A DNA stretch of 64,000 bases, from NCBI GenBank assembly GCA_013335535.1, contig JAAXVL010000002.1:310001-374000 (forward strand), in the 5' to 3' direction. How positions within the stretch are numbered: position 1 is the stretch's first letter; the number at the start of each line of letters is the position of its first letter. This document shows positions 29,534 to 40,752 of this stretch, in pieces. The DNA comes from Azonexaceae bacterium. GTDB lineage: Bacteria; Pseudomonadota; Gammaproteobacteria; Burkholderiales; Rhodocyclaceae. The position numbers and the translations under genes were made by a program. The notes beneath the pieces are model-generated. The model made no database searches and was not told where the DNA came from. It saw only the letters and a program-made list of their open reading frames with translations.

Positions 29534-31396
29534 TTACTCCAGGTCAGGAAGGGGCGACAAAGTCAGCTCGCTGGCGGCAGTCAGTACGTGATGGTCATTG
29601 AATAGTGGAAGCCAGTAGTCATCCAGTCGTTTGGCGACGTGCGCCCAACAGTCAAGCCAGCGCCGTGGTGGTAACGTAGTCTGTGCCGCTATGACCGCAT
29701 CACGCAATTGAATGGCGCGAGCCGCCGCGTATGGTGATTGTGTATTTATGCATGCAAGAGGGCAGCGTGGGCACTGACCAAAGGCTTGGCAAAGCCGGCC
29801 GTCAATCTCACTCGGCATCGGAGAGCTAAAGGGGTCCAGGCAGTAATAACCGGGCGTCGCGCACCCTTTGTCGGCTTCAAACGGTTCCTTACGAGGGTCA
29901 GGAGCAGTACCTTCCGTGCGAACGAGTCGCTCTCGAGTGAGCATGATTGCGGCAAGTGCCTCGTTGTTGCGCGTTCGGGCTGCATCCGAGGTGTAGTGCT
30001 CAAGTAAAACTTGAGGCGAACGTTGGCCACCTGCAGTTTGAACAGCCTTGAGGTCGCCTCCCGTCATCTCATGAATTTTGTCCAGAGATGTTGTGCGTAG
30101 CTGCGCCAGTGCCAAGTGAGGGATTCCATGGTCTTCAAGAAAACGCGTTAATGAGGCATACCAGAGCGAGCCTGCCTTGTGAGAGCCTCCGCTATAATCC
30201 ATTGCACGCATTGTTGTATCTTCAGAGTGGTCAGCGCTGCGAGTTAGCATCAAGAACAGCCGGTCCTGGTATTTCACAGTGGCTATAACCCGTAATGTTT
30301 TGGCCCATTCCGTAATAAATGAAACCAACACGTCCGGCCCAATGGGGTTTCCCACGGCAAATGTCCGCATCTGCTTTCTCAAGGAGCGGCATTTGGGTGG
30401 CCGGAACTGAATGCGTTTGCCGCCAAAATGGTCGGGGTATTCAATATCTTTAAGATTCAATTCGCGCAATACATCAGGATTGAAGGCTGTCTGAAACGCC
30501 ATGAGAATTACAAATGGGATAAGTTCCCGAGCAGAGGGAGCGAGTGGTTGACGAAGCTCAGTGAACGTCATCTGTAGGCTCCGATGAGCCAACCACAACT
30601 GTCGGTCGTTTTCACGAATCCAGTCGGAGTTTGGTATCCAGGTTTGATATCGGTTCTCATATAACCAGCGCCACTCATCCGGTGTTTTTGGCATTTTGGT
30701 TGGGTGCGGTGGTGATTCGTCTAGGGCATTCTTGGTAGCCCACGCGGCCTTAACTTTGCCCATCGTGTTCAGGACTTCGTCTTGGGACGCTAATAACAAG
30801 TGCAGCAAGCTGTTGTCGTCGATAATTTGACGTGGCGTTATTTTCCGTGAGCAACCAGTCCAAACATGGGTCGGAATGGAAATGCTTGGCGTCAGTCGAG
30901 GCTTCCAGCTTTTTGAGGATTTAAGGATTTTTATTAGGATACGTAGTGCAGTAAGTAACATGGTGCGCGTTGTCTGGCTGACAGGGGTGCCATCCACATT
31001 TCTTTTCAGGTCGAGCCACCTAATAAAACCATCAACCCAAGCAGTGTCAATGCTCTTTAAATCCGACTCACCTTTTGGGTCGGTGAGCCGTAGATAGGCA
31101 AACAATCCGCGGTCTAGGTCGCCGATGCGACAAGATACGCTGTTGCTTGCGGCCTTCTTGGCGTATTCCGAAAGGGCAAAGACAAATGCTTCAGCAATAT
31201 GCGGGTAGTCAAGCCAGTGCGAGCAGTCCTTTTTCCAACCGTCACCAGCAAAATCAAGAGTATTATCAGTATGCTCAATGCGTAAATTTTGCAAGAGAGG
31301 GTGCTTGGTTGGACCGAGTGGAATTACGTTTCTCTTTCCGTCCGCTCCAAGCTGGTCGTAACGGCTTGGCATCTTGCTGCTTTTGATTTCATCCAT
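29534..31396 (-). CDS. Tyrosine recombinase-like protein (620 aa; second recombinase; GmtZ/GinB-like, tentative)
   Basis: Integrase-like C-terminal fold: LALAQLRTTSLDKIHEMTGGDLKAVQTAGGQRSPQVLLEHYTSD; Cys-rich C-terminus CLDPFSS...LCQAFGQCPRCPLACINTQSPY. Confidence 0.78.
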   Translation of the reverse strand: MDEIKSSKMPSRYDQLGADGKRNVIPLGPTKHPLLQNLRIEHTDNTLDFAGDGWKKDCSHWLDYPHIAEAFVFALSEYAKKAASNSVSCRIGDLDRGLFAYLRLTDPKGESDLKSIDTAWVDGFIRWLDLKRNVDGTPVSQTTRTMLLTALRILIKILKSSKSWKPRLTPSISIPTHVWTGCSRKITPRQIIDDNSLLHLLLASQDEVLNTMGKVKAAWATKNALDESPPHPTKMPKTPDEWRWLYENRYQTWIPNSDWIRENDRQLWLAHRSLQMTFTELRQPLAPSARELIPFVILMAFQTAFNPDVLRELNLKDIEYPDHFGGKRIQFRPPKCRSLRKQMRTFAVGNPIGPDVLVSFITEWAKTLRVIATVKYQDRLFLMLTRSADHSEDTTMRAMDYSGGSHKAGSLWYASLTRFLEDHGIPHLALAQLRTTSLDKIHEMTGGDLKAVQTAGGQRSPQVLLEHYTSDAARTRNNEALAAIMLTRERLVRTEGTAPDPRKEPFEADKGCATPGYYCLDPFSSPMPSEIDGRLCQAFGQCPRCPLACINTQSPYAAARAIQLRDAVIAAQTTLPPRRWLDCWAHVAKRLDDYWLPLFNDHHVLTAASELTLSPLPDLE

Positions 31397-31632
31397 TATT
31401 TTTGATTCGCGATGAGTATGTCGGCTAGCTCTCTGGCTGCTCGTTCTGACATCTGAGCTTCAAATTCGCGGGTGACTTGCAGGTGAGTATTAGTCGTGGT
31501 TTCCATGTTTATATGGCCAAGACGTACTTGAAGGTTCTTCCACGGTTCGGAATTGCCACTCTGTTTTTCGGCTAGGTATTTCCCTATGCTAACGGGGAGG
31601 CGCTGCATGTTGCTCTCTCCTTTAATTGTCAT
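31396..31632 (-). pseudogene. Tandem C-terminal fragment duplicate of the 445-aa integrase (78 aa ORF)
   Basis: YLAEKQSGNSEPWKNLQVRLGHINMETTTNTHLQVTREFEAQMSERAA vs YLAEKQSGNSEPWKNLQVRLGHSSLETTINTYLRVASEFEAQLSDRAA. Confidence 0.88.
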
Positions 31633-32966
31633 TTCGGCCTTACGCTAAGCATGTCAGTAAGAAAGCCGGCGGCTCGGTCTGAGAGCTGCGCTTCAAATTC
31701 GCTGGCGACCCGAAGGTAGGTGTTAATCGTGGTCTCTAACGAAGAATGCCCAAGGCGTACTTGAAGGTTCTTCCAAGGTTCGGAATTGCCACTCTGTTTT
31801 TCGGCTAGGTAGCTCCATACGGTATAGGTGTGTCTCAAGCAGTGTGGAGAGAATGCTGGTACTTGTTCAACGTAGCTTTGCTGAGTTTCGGGGTTAACCT
31901 TCGTCACTGTTCGCAGTAGTCCGGCCGATTGGCCTTCGCCGGCCGCAGCGGCAATTACAGCCTGGTGAAACGCATCATGAAAGCTTCCGTATTGCGCGGG
32001 CTTTCCCGCGTTATGTCGAGAAGCAGTGCTATTCACAAAAAGCGCTACAGGGTCTCGACCTGTGATAATCCCTCTGCGGCGCCCCTCGGCAATATCCGTC
32101 TTTCGCTCGTGGTTTATGTACCAGTGCAACCAATTTAGGACGGCGTTGGGCAGCTCAACCTTGCGCACTTTATTTCCTTTGCCAACGATTCGCAGGAAGG
32201 TCAAGCCTGCAGGGTTGCCGGGGTCCTCTGGGCTTAGCTCCATAATGCTGTGGATAGTTAATTGGGTGGGTTCGTCGGGCCGCATACCGGTATGAAGACA
32301 AACTTCGGCCCAGAGCCGATTTCTCACTGGTCTTAGGTCATTTTTGTCTTGTCCTGGGAGCGGGCCTAGTGCTTGCGCTACTAGACGGTATTGGCGCTTG
32401 TTAAAGCCACGAACCTCATCGTCGATGGCAACTTGGCCCTTTGGCATTAGTTCGTTTCTTCGCGCTGTCCGCTTTTTCCGGATATGAGCAAGTGCGTTTT
32501 GGTCTATCGCATATCGCCCATCCGTTTCGACATCGCCGACGTCGACTGCCGTACAACCCCTTGAATTAAAGTAGCGGTAAAACTCCAGCACTGTTCCAAT
32601 ACGGCGCCGAATGGTCTTATTGGCATATGCCTCATTAGTGCGAGGACTTACCAGGGTTTGCATTAAGTAAACGTAATTTTCAAGGTCACCGCGCTCCACT
32701 TGGTCCCAAGCTAAATTGAAGTGCCATAAATACTGATACCAGTCACGAAGGTCGTCGGCCTCCGCAAGAGCGGTATTTGCCACGTAGCGCCTGCTGTGGT
32801 TACGGTGCTGCTCCCATAAAAACTGAAAAACAGGCTCAAGGATTTCCTGCGTTTCACCTGATACTAGGAAGGGATAACCAACTGGTAATTGGGACTGTTT
32901 TAGCTCCGATTCGCTAAGTCCAGTAAGGCTTTCGAGCGATACGGCGCGTACAACTGAAATGTTCAT
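31629..32966 (-). CDS. Site-specific tyrosine integrase/recombinase (445 aa; first recombinase; GmtY/GinA-like, tentative)
   Basis: HTGMRPDEPTQL, SPHCLRHTYTVW, VRLGHSSLETTINTYLRV = R...HxLRH...H...Y catalytic set. Confidence 0.9.
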   Translation of the reverse strand: MNISVVRAVSLESLTGLSESELKQSQLPVGYPFLVSGETQEILEPVFQFLWEQHRNHSRRYVANTALAEADDLRDWYQYLWHFNLAWDQVERGDLENYVYLMQTLVSPRTNEAYANKTIRRRIGTVLEFYRYFNSRGCTAVDVGDVETDGRYAIDQNALAHIRKKRTARRNELMPKGQVAIDDEVRGFNKRQYRLVAQALGPLPGQDKNDLRPVRNRLWAEVCLHTGMRPDEPTQLTIHSIMELSPEDPGNPAGLTFLRIVGKGNKVRKVELPNAVLNWLHWYINHERKTDIAEGRRRGIITGRDPVALFVNSTASRHNAGKPAQYGSFHDAFHQAVIAAAAGEGQSAGLLRTVTKVNPETQQSYVEQVPAFSPHCLRHTYTVWSYLAEKQSGNSEPWKNLQVRLGHSSLETTINTYLRVASEFEAQLSDRAAGFLTDMLSVRPK

Positions 32967-33021
32967 TCTGATAGAGGCTCGGGGTTAGTGTAGAGAACAG
33001 CAACTTGCAAAATATTTTTTT

Positions 33022-33047
33022 TGATGTATAATTAACGTTTATAATCA
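33022..33047. promoter_or_regulatory. AT-rich inverted repeat upstream of recombinase operon (candidate operator/promoter)
   Basis: TGAT-g-TATAA ttaacgt TTATAATCA, followed by palindrome AACATGTT (33047-33054); ~55-80 bp upstream of integrase start codon. Confidence 0.5.
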
Positions 33048-33243
33048 ACATGTTACGATGGATTATAGGCGTATTCTTCAGGATTGGGAACAAATTTGCG
33101 CCTGCGAAATGGATTCGCTGATTTTCAGAAATGAATAGATGTAATTTGCCCTACTCGGTGCAAACTCATGAGTTATCAGGTGCGGGGAGGTTGCCCTCTG
33201 TCACGAGGGATTCCTAAGAGAACGGTTTAACCACCGGATATAA

Positions 33244-35040
33244 CTGTTCAAGAACGCGCTGGTTGTTCTGCTGACTTTCCAGGCGGCGCAATGGACGGCG
33301 CTCAAGCCCGAACTGCTGGCCAACCTGGCGGCGGGCGTGTTCATCCTGCCCTTCTTCCTGTTCTCGGCGACGGCCGGGCAACTGGCCGACAAGTACGACA
33401 AGGCGACACTGGCGCGGCTGGTCAAAGTACTCGAAATGGTCATCATGGGCGTCGCTGCCGCCGGGTTCTTCATGCACAGCCTGCCCGTGTTGATGGGCGC
33501 GCTGTTCCTGCTCGGCTGCCATTCGACGCTGTTCGGGCCGGTCAAGTACGCGATCATGCCGCAGCATCTGCACAGCGATGAACTGGTCGGCGGCAACGCG
33601 CTGATCGAGGCCGGGACGTTTGTCGCCATCCTGATCGGTACGCTGGCCGGCGGCCTGCTCGCCGGTTCGGTCGAGCATCCGGCCTGGATTGCGGTCGGCG
33701 GTTTTGTCGTGGCCTTCGCCGGCTATCTGACCAGCCGGGGCATTCCAACCGCGCCGCCGCCGGTGCCGGAACTCACGATCAACCTTAACCCGCTGTCCGA
33801 AACCTGGCGCAACATCGCTTTCGCCAAGCAAAACCGCACGGTTTTCCTGTCCATCCTTGGCATCTCGTGGTTCTGGCTCTACGGGGCGCTCTTCCTCGCC
33901 CAGTTCCCGGCCTACGCCAAGTTTGTGCTCGGCGGCGGCGAGTCGGCGGTAACCATGCTGCTGGCGATTTTTACGGTCGGTATCGGCATCGGCTCGATGC
34001 TTTGCGAGCGGATGTCCGGCAAGCATGTCGAAATTGGCCTGGTGCCTTTCGGCTCGATCGGCCTGACGCTGTTCGGCCTCGACCTCTACTTCGCCTCGCC
34101 GGTCGGCCTGCCTGGTACGACGCCGCATGAACTCCTCGCATTGCTCAGTATCCCGGCCATCTGGCGCGTGCTGTTCGACCTCATGATGCTCGGCGTCTTC
34201 GGGGGCTTCTTTATCGTGCCGCTCTACGCGCTGGTCCAGCTGCGCAGTTCGCCGGAACACCGGGCGCGCATCATCGCCGCCAACAATATCCTCAATGCCT
34301 TGTTCATGGTCGTCGGTGCCCTCGGGGCAGCCAGCCTGCTCGGCGCCGGGCTGTCGATGCCGGCCTTGTTCGGCCTGGCAGCGCTGCTCAATGCGCTGGT
34401 GGCGATCTACATCTACGGGCTGGTGCCGGAATTCCTGCTGCGTTTCGTCGCTTGGCTACTGGTCAAGGCGGTGTACCGGCTGCGCGCGGAGGGCATCGAG
34501 CATATCCCGCAGGAAGGCGCCGCCGTGCTCGTCGCCAACCATGTCAGCTTCGTCGATGCGGTGGTGATCATGGGCGCGTCGCCCCGGCCGGTACGCTTCG
34601 TCATGGACCATCGCATTTTCAGAACGCCGTTGCTCGGTTTCATCTTCCGCCATTGCGGGGCGATTCCCATCGCCTCGGCCAAGGACGACCCGGCGCTGCT
34701 CGAAGCGGCTTTCGCCGCGGTCGGCAAGGCGCTGGCCGAGGGCGATCTGGTTGGCATCTTCCCCGAAGGCCACATCACCCGCGACGGCCAGTTGCAGACC
34801 TTCCGCCCCGGTATCAGTCGCATCCTCGCTGCCAATCCGGTTCCGGTCGTGCCGATGGCGCTCAGTGGCCTGTGGGGGAGTTATTTTTCGCGCGTGGACG
34901 GCGAGGCGATGAAGACACCGTTCCGGCGCGGTGTGTTCTCGTCGATCAGCCTCCAGGTCGGGGCGCCGCTTTCGCCGGAAGACGCTAGCACGGGGCATTT
35001 GCACAATGTCGTGGCAGCGTTGCGTGGCATGCGGTTGTGA
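33244..35040 (+). pseudogene. 5'-truncated MFS transporter / 1-acyl-glycerol-3-phosphate acyltransferase fusion (LplT-Aas-like)
   Basis: Frame LFKNALVVLLTFQAAQWTALKPELLANLAAGVFILPFFLFSATAG continues upstream of the ORF-track start (33337 is GTG) until a TAA at 33241-33243; C-terminal acyltransferase NHVSFVDAVVI and FPEGHITRDG. Confidence 0.85.
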
Positions 35041-35055
35041 GGGGGAACTGAACGA

Positions 35056-35430
35056 ATGAGTCTGGTCGGCAAAAAAGTGCTGGTGGTGGATGACATGACG
35101 GCGATTCGGCAGGTCATCATGGCCCATCTCAAAAACGTCGGTTGCGAGCCGCTAGGCGTCAGCAACGGGCGCGTCGCGCTGGATCTGCTTGCCCGTCGTC
35201 AGTTCGACCTAGTCTTGTCCGACTGGAACATGCCTGGCATGGATGGAACCCAGCTGGTCACCGCGATTCGCGCCATGAACGAGACCATCCCCATCGTCAT
35301 GGTGACGGCCGAAGGTGACCCCAAGCTGTTGGAAACCCTGCGCGAGCTTGGTATCAGCGGCTACATCATCAAGCCGTTCAGGCCGCAGGCATTGCTGAAA
35401 CTGCTAGGGAAGATCTTCCCCGGGCGTTGA
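35056..35430 (+). CDS. CheY-like single-domain response regulator
   Basis: KVLVVDDMTAIRQVI...LVLSDWNMPGMDG...MVTAEG...GYIIKPF. Confidence 0.9.
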   Translation: MSLVGKKVLVVDDMTAIRQVIMAHLKNVGCEPLGVSNGRVALDLLARRQFDLVLSDWNMPGMDGTQLVTAIRAMNETIPIVMVTAEGDPKLLETLRELGISGYIIKPFRPQALLKLLGKIFPGR

Positions 35431-35465
35431 GTGGACAGCCTGGCGCAAGGCCGGGCGGCGCGCCG

Positions 35466-37472
<2,007 letters not shown>

Positions 37473-37699
37473 GCCGGCCCCGCCATTGCGCTGCCGGCTG
37501 CCCGCTGGCCGGGAGCTTGCGACCCATGATGCGCCGTCGCGTCGGCGCCGGCCGGGTTAACACCGGCTGTAGGCGTGGCAAATGGGTTGATATTCATGCA
37601 TTTATTATGTGGTCAGAATGAAGCTGGCTGCAACGAAAGCGTGCTGGCCAGCGCGCGTCGCTCTGTATTCATCCTGTCCAGTTGCCTGCAGTATTTCAA

Positions 37700-37728
37700 T
37701 TTTGGCCATTTTTTCCGGTTGACCGTGG
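37700..37728 (+). repeat. Dispersed 29-bp repeat copy 1
   Basis: TTTTGGCCATTTTTTCCGGTTGACCGTGG. Confidence 0.93.
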
Positions 37729-37790
37729 CATTCGGCATCAGTGCTCTGGCCTCCCGTTAAAATGGCGGCTTTCCCTTATTTCGATTCGCC

Positions 37791-38564
37791 ATGACGACAG
37801 CCGCCCAGATTCCCGCCGATCAACTTGCCAAACTGGCCAGCGCTGACATCCAGCGGTTGGCTGCGCGCATGGCACAGGACGTTTTTGCCGGGGCTTTCCG
37901 GCAGGCGGCGACGGTCGATGCAGCACCGGATGTGGCCGTGCTTGGCGAGGTGGCAGCGCATTGCTTCGACTGGTGTCAGTCGGCTGCCAGCGACGAGGCG
38001 CGGGCCTTGCGGCTGGCCATGCTGATCAGCGGCCTCGACCAGTGGGGGCTGGCCTACACGCAGGCCTTCAATCTGGAGGCGATCCATTCGCTGACGGCGC
38101 TGATCGGCGGCTTGCGCACCCGGCTCGATGCACGCGAGGACACCTTGTTCCAGCAGTATTTCGAGCAGATTAACGACGTCGAATCGGATGCCATCGATTT
38201 CAAGGTCGACCTGCGGCGCGGCATTCATCTCGCGCTGTGGCACGCCATGGCTGCCTGCGAAACCGCCGAGCAGGTGCAGGGCATCGTCCAGCCGCTGGGC
38301 AGCATGATGGTCGCCCTCAACGGACAGATGCCCGAACTGGGCTGGCGCCTGCTGGCCGATGCGCTGGCCAATATCCAGATTTCGCTGCTTTCCGATCTGG
38401 CGCCGAAATCGCCGCTCGCTCAAGACGGCACGCAACAGCTTTTCGCCTCGCTACGCCACGCCCTGCCGGCGGAGCGCTACCAGTCCATCCTCGCCCATGC
38501 CGGACAGGCCGTGGTGGCGTGGCAACAGGCGGTGCGCGTCAACGGGGCCGAACAGCGCCACTGA
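37791..38564 (+). CDS. Hypothetical protein
   Basis: 257-aa ORF with consistent coding character. Confidence 0.7.
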   Translation: MTTAAQIPADQLAKLASADIQRLAARMAQDVFAGAFRQAATVDAAPDVAVLGEVAAHCFDWCQSAASDEARALRLAMLISGLDQWGLAYTQAFNLEAIHSLTALIGGLRTRLDAREDTLFQQYFEQINDVESDAIDFKVDLRRGIHLALWHAMAACETAEQVQGIVQPLGSMMVALNGQMPELGWRLLADALANIQISLLSDLAPKSPLAQDGTQQLFASLRHALPAERYQSILAHAGQAVVAWQQAVRVNGAEQRH

Positions 38565-38728
38565 ACGTGACACCGGGCGGCGGTTAACGGCCGCTGCGAT
38601 CCCGGGGCTGCCGTATTCATCCTCTTTACAAACGGGAGGCTGATGCTCGATGAATACAGCTATGGCATAATGCTGGCCGCATGCGCTGCGGGCGCGTCTT
38701 CCATCAGCTAACTTCCCCGAGGACGTAC

Positions 38729-39688
38729 ATGTTGGGCAAAAAAATTCTGGCTGCCGCCTTGGTAGCCCTAGCGGCCGGCGCCGCACAGGCCGAAACGACT
38801 TTTTTCTATTCCGCCGGGGCCGAGGAAATCTCGACCTGGACGTTGAATGATCGCGAACCGGTCGTGATCACCAGCGGCCCGTTCACCACCGGTGGGTTGC
38901 AGACAGTGACTGCCGGCGCCGTTTCCGCCTCGGTCAATGCCTGGGCCGATCCGGTGAGTGGCCTGTTCAAGTCCTACACCGGGATCAACATGAGCGGCAC
39001 CCAGGCTACCAATATCGCCTATGCCTCGGTGCGCCTCGATGTGGTCGACACACTCCGTTTTTCCGGCCCGGGGAGCACGGTCGATGTCACGTTCACGATG
39101 AACTACGACACCACGTTTTCCGGCCTGGGCATGACGCCGTTTCAACGCGTCGGCCAGATTGAACACTTCATGCAGGTTTCGTCCGACCGCAGCGTGAACC
39201 TGACCTATCAGGTGGCCAACCCGACCTACGATCCGACGGCGACCTGTCCGGGGGGCGAAATGGGTTGTCCGCCGGAAACGCAGCAGTTCAACACGGTGAC
39301 CGAATATGCCGGCAAGACGCTGTTCAAGGAAGTCGCGCTGGGCGGTCCGAACGGGACTTACACCAATGGTGATGCCGATAATAGCCATTACTCGGGTGTC
39401 GTCACCCTGACCGCCACCGTGCCGACCAACATCGATATCACGATGAGCTACTACGGTGGCAACTACAGCACCTGTTTTCATCTAGCCAGCTGTGCCCTGG
39501 AAACCAACGCCCTGCATTCGGACTACCTCGGCCTCAAGGTCGATGGCGGCACTTACGTTTCGGCCAGCGGCTATCAGTACCAGGGCATGGCGGCAGCCGT
39601 TCCCGAGCCTGAATCCTATGCCATGCTCGTCGCCGGCCTCGGTCTGATCAGCCTGGTTGCCCGGCGTCGCTCGCGCCACCAGCGCTGA
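38729..39688 (+). CDS. PEP-CTERM sorting-domain protein
   Basis: Signal peptide MLGKKILAAALVALAAGAAQA; C-terminal VPEPESYAMLVAGLGLISLVARRRSRHQR. Confidence 0.92.
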   Translation: MLGKKILAAALVALAAGAAQAETTFFYSAGAEEISTWTLNDREPVVITSGPFTTGGLQTVTAGAVSASVNAWADPVSGLFKSYTGINMSGTQATNIAYASVRLDVVDTLRFSGPGSTVDVTFTMNYDTTFSGLGMTPFQRVGQIEHFMQVSSDRSVNLTYQVANPTYDPTATCPGGEMGCPPETQQFNTVTEYAGKTLFKEVALGGPNGTYTNGDADNSHYSGVVTLTATVPTNIDITMSYYGGNYSTCFHLASCALETNALHSDYLGLKVDGGTYVSASGYQYQGMAAAVPEPESYAMLVAGLGLISLVARRRSRHQR

Positions 39689-39818
39689 AGCGCGACATTC
39701 GACGGCATGAACGGGAACTGCGGTTCCCGTTTTTTTACGTCTGGAATTCGTGCATCCGGTTATTCCGGTGGGCGCGGGAGTCGACGAATGTGCCCAGCAT
39801 GCAAGGTAAAATGGCGCG

Positions 39819-40709
39819 ATGAACTGGGCTGCCCTCAAGGAAAAACTCGACCTCTACGAAAAGCTGATGCGGCTCGACAAGCCGATCGGCATCCTGCTCC
39901 TGCTCTGGCCGACGCTGTGGGCGTTGTGGCTGTCGGCGCTAGGTCGGCCGAACTGGTGGATCGTCTGGATTTTCATTCTCGGTACCGTGCTCATGCGCTC
40001 GGCCGGTTGCGTCATCAATGACTACGCCGACCGCGACTTCGACAAGCATGTCGAGCGGACCCGGGAGCGTCCGCTGACCGCCGGCAAGGTGACGACCAAA
40101 GAAGCGCTGGCGCTCTTTGCCGGGCTGTCGCTGCTCTCCTTCGCGCTGGTCCTGTTGCTCGGCAACACGCTGGTCATCTGGCTGTCGGTGCCGGCCCTGT
40201 TTCTGGCGGCGAGCTATCCGTTTACCAAACGCTTCCTGGCCATTCCGCAGGCTTACCTCGGCATTGCCTTCGGCTTCGGCATCCCGATGGCCTACGCGGC
40301 GCAGGTCGGCGGTGTGCCGGCCGAAGCCTGGTGGCTGCTCCTCGCCAACGTTTTCTGGGCGGTCGCCTACGATACCGAATACGCCATGGTCGATCGCGAC
40401 GACGACCTCAAGATCGGCATCAAGACCTCGGCCATCACCTTCGGCCGCTGCGACGTGGCGGCGGTCATGGCGTGTTACGCGGCAACGCTGGCGATCATCG
40501 GCTGGATAGGCTGGACGCTGCATCTCGGCCTCGCCTTCTATGCCGGTCTGGCCGTCGCCGCCGGCATCATGGCCGTGCATTACACCTGGATTCGCGGCCG
40601 CGAACGGATGCCCTGTTTCAAGGCTTTTCTGCACAACAACTGGGTTGGCCTGGTGATTTTCATCGGCATCGTTGTTGATTTCCTGATTTCCGGAAAAGCC
40701 TTGTGGTGA
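39819..40709 (+). CDS. ubiA: 4-hydroxybenzoate polyprenyltransferase
   Basis: [57 protein letters not shown]. Confidence 0.95.
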   Translation: MNWAALKEKLDLYEKLMRLDKPIGILLLLWPTLWALWLSALGRPNWWIVWIFILGTVLMRSAGCVINDYADRDFDKHVERTRERPLTAGKVTTKEALALFAGLSLLSFALVLLLGNTLVIWLSVPALFLAASYPFTKRFLAIPQAYLGIAFGFGIPMAYAAQVGGVPAEAWWLLLANVFWAVAYDTEYAMVDRDDDLKIGIKTSAITFGRCDVAAVMACYAATLAIIGWIGWTLHLGLAFYAGLAVAAGIMAVHYTWIRGRERMPCFKAFLHNNWVGLVIFIGIVVDFLISGKALW

Positions 40710-40719
40710 AGGATTCGGT

Positions 40720-40748
40720 TTTTGGCCGTTTTTTCCGGTTGACCGTGG
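40720..40748 (+). repeat. Dispersed 29-bp repeat copy 2
   Basis: TTTTGGCCGTTTTTTCCGGTTGACCGTGG. Confidence 0.93.
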
Positions 40749-40752
40749 CGAA

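Larger units (their letters stand above)
1..33243. mobile_element. Right-hand portion of a recombinase-trio genomic island (GInt/GMT-like) carrying metal-resistance cargo; left end not in window
   Basis: Seven-ORF recombinase operon at one end reading inward, interrupted host gene at the junction, accessory metal cargo, and no chromosomal 29-bp repeat copies noticed inside; inclusion of 1-20.7 kb in the same island is inference. Confidence 0.6.

Noticed and set aside
24294-32966. RIT (recombinase-in-trio) element or Tn554-type transposon
   Set aside because: The gene sizes (445/620/688 aa plus two small HTH proteins and a helicase) fit GInt/GMT organisation better than three similar-sized RIT recombinases or the TnpABC set; distant relationship to Tn554 remains possible.
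33214-34260. 348-aa minus-strand ORF across the island junction
   Set aside because: Antisense of the truncated MFS gene; Arg/Glu/Asp/Gln-rich shadow composition.
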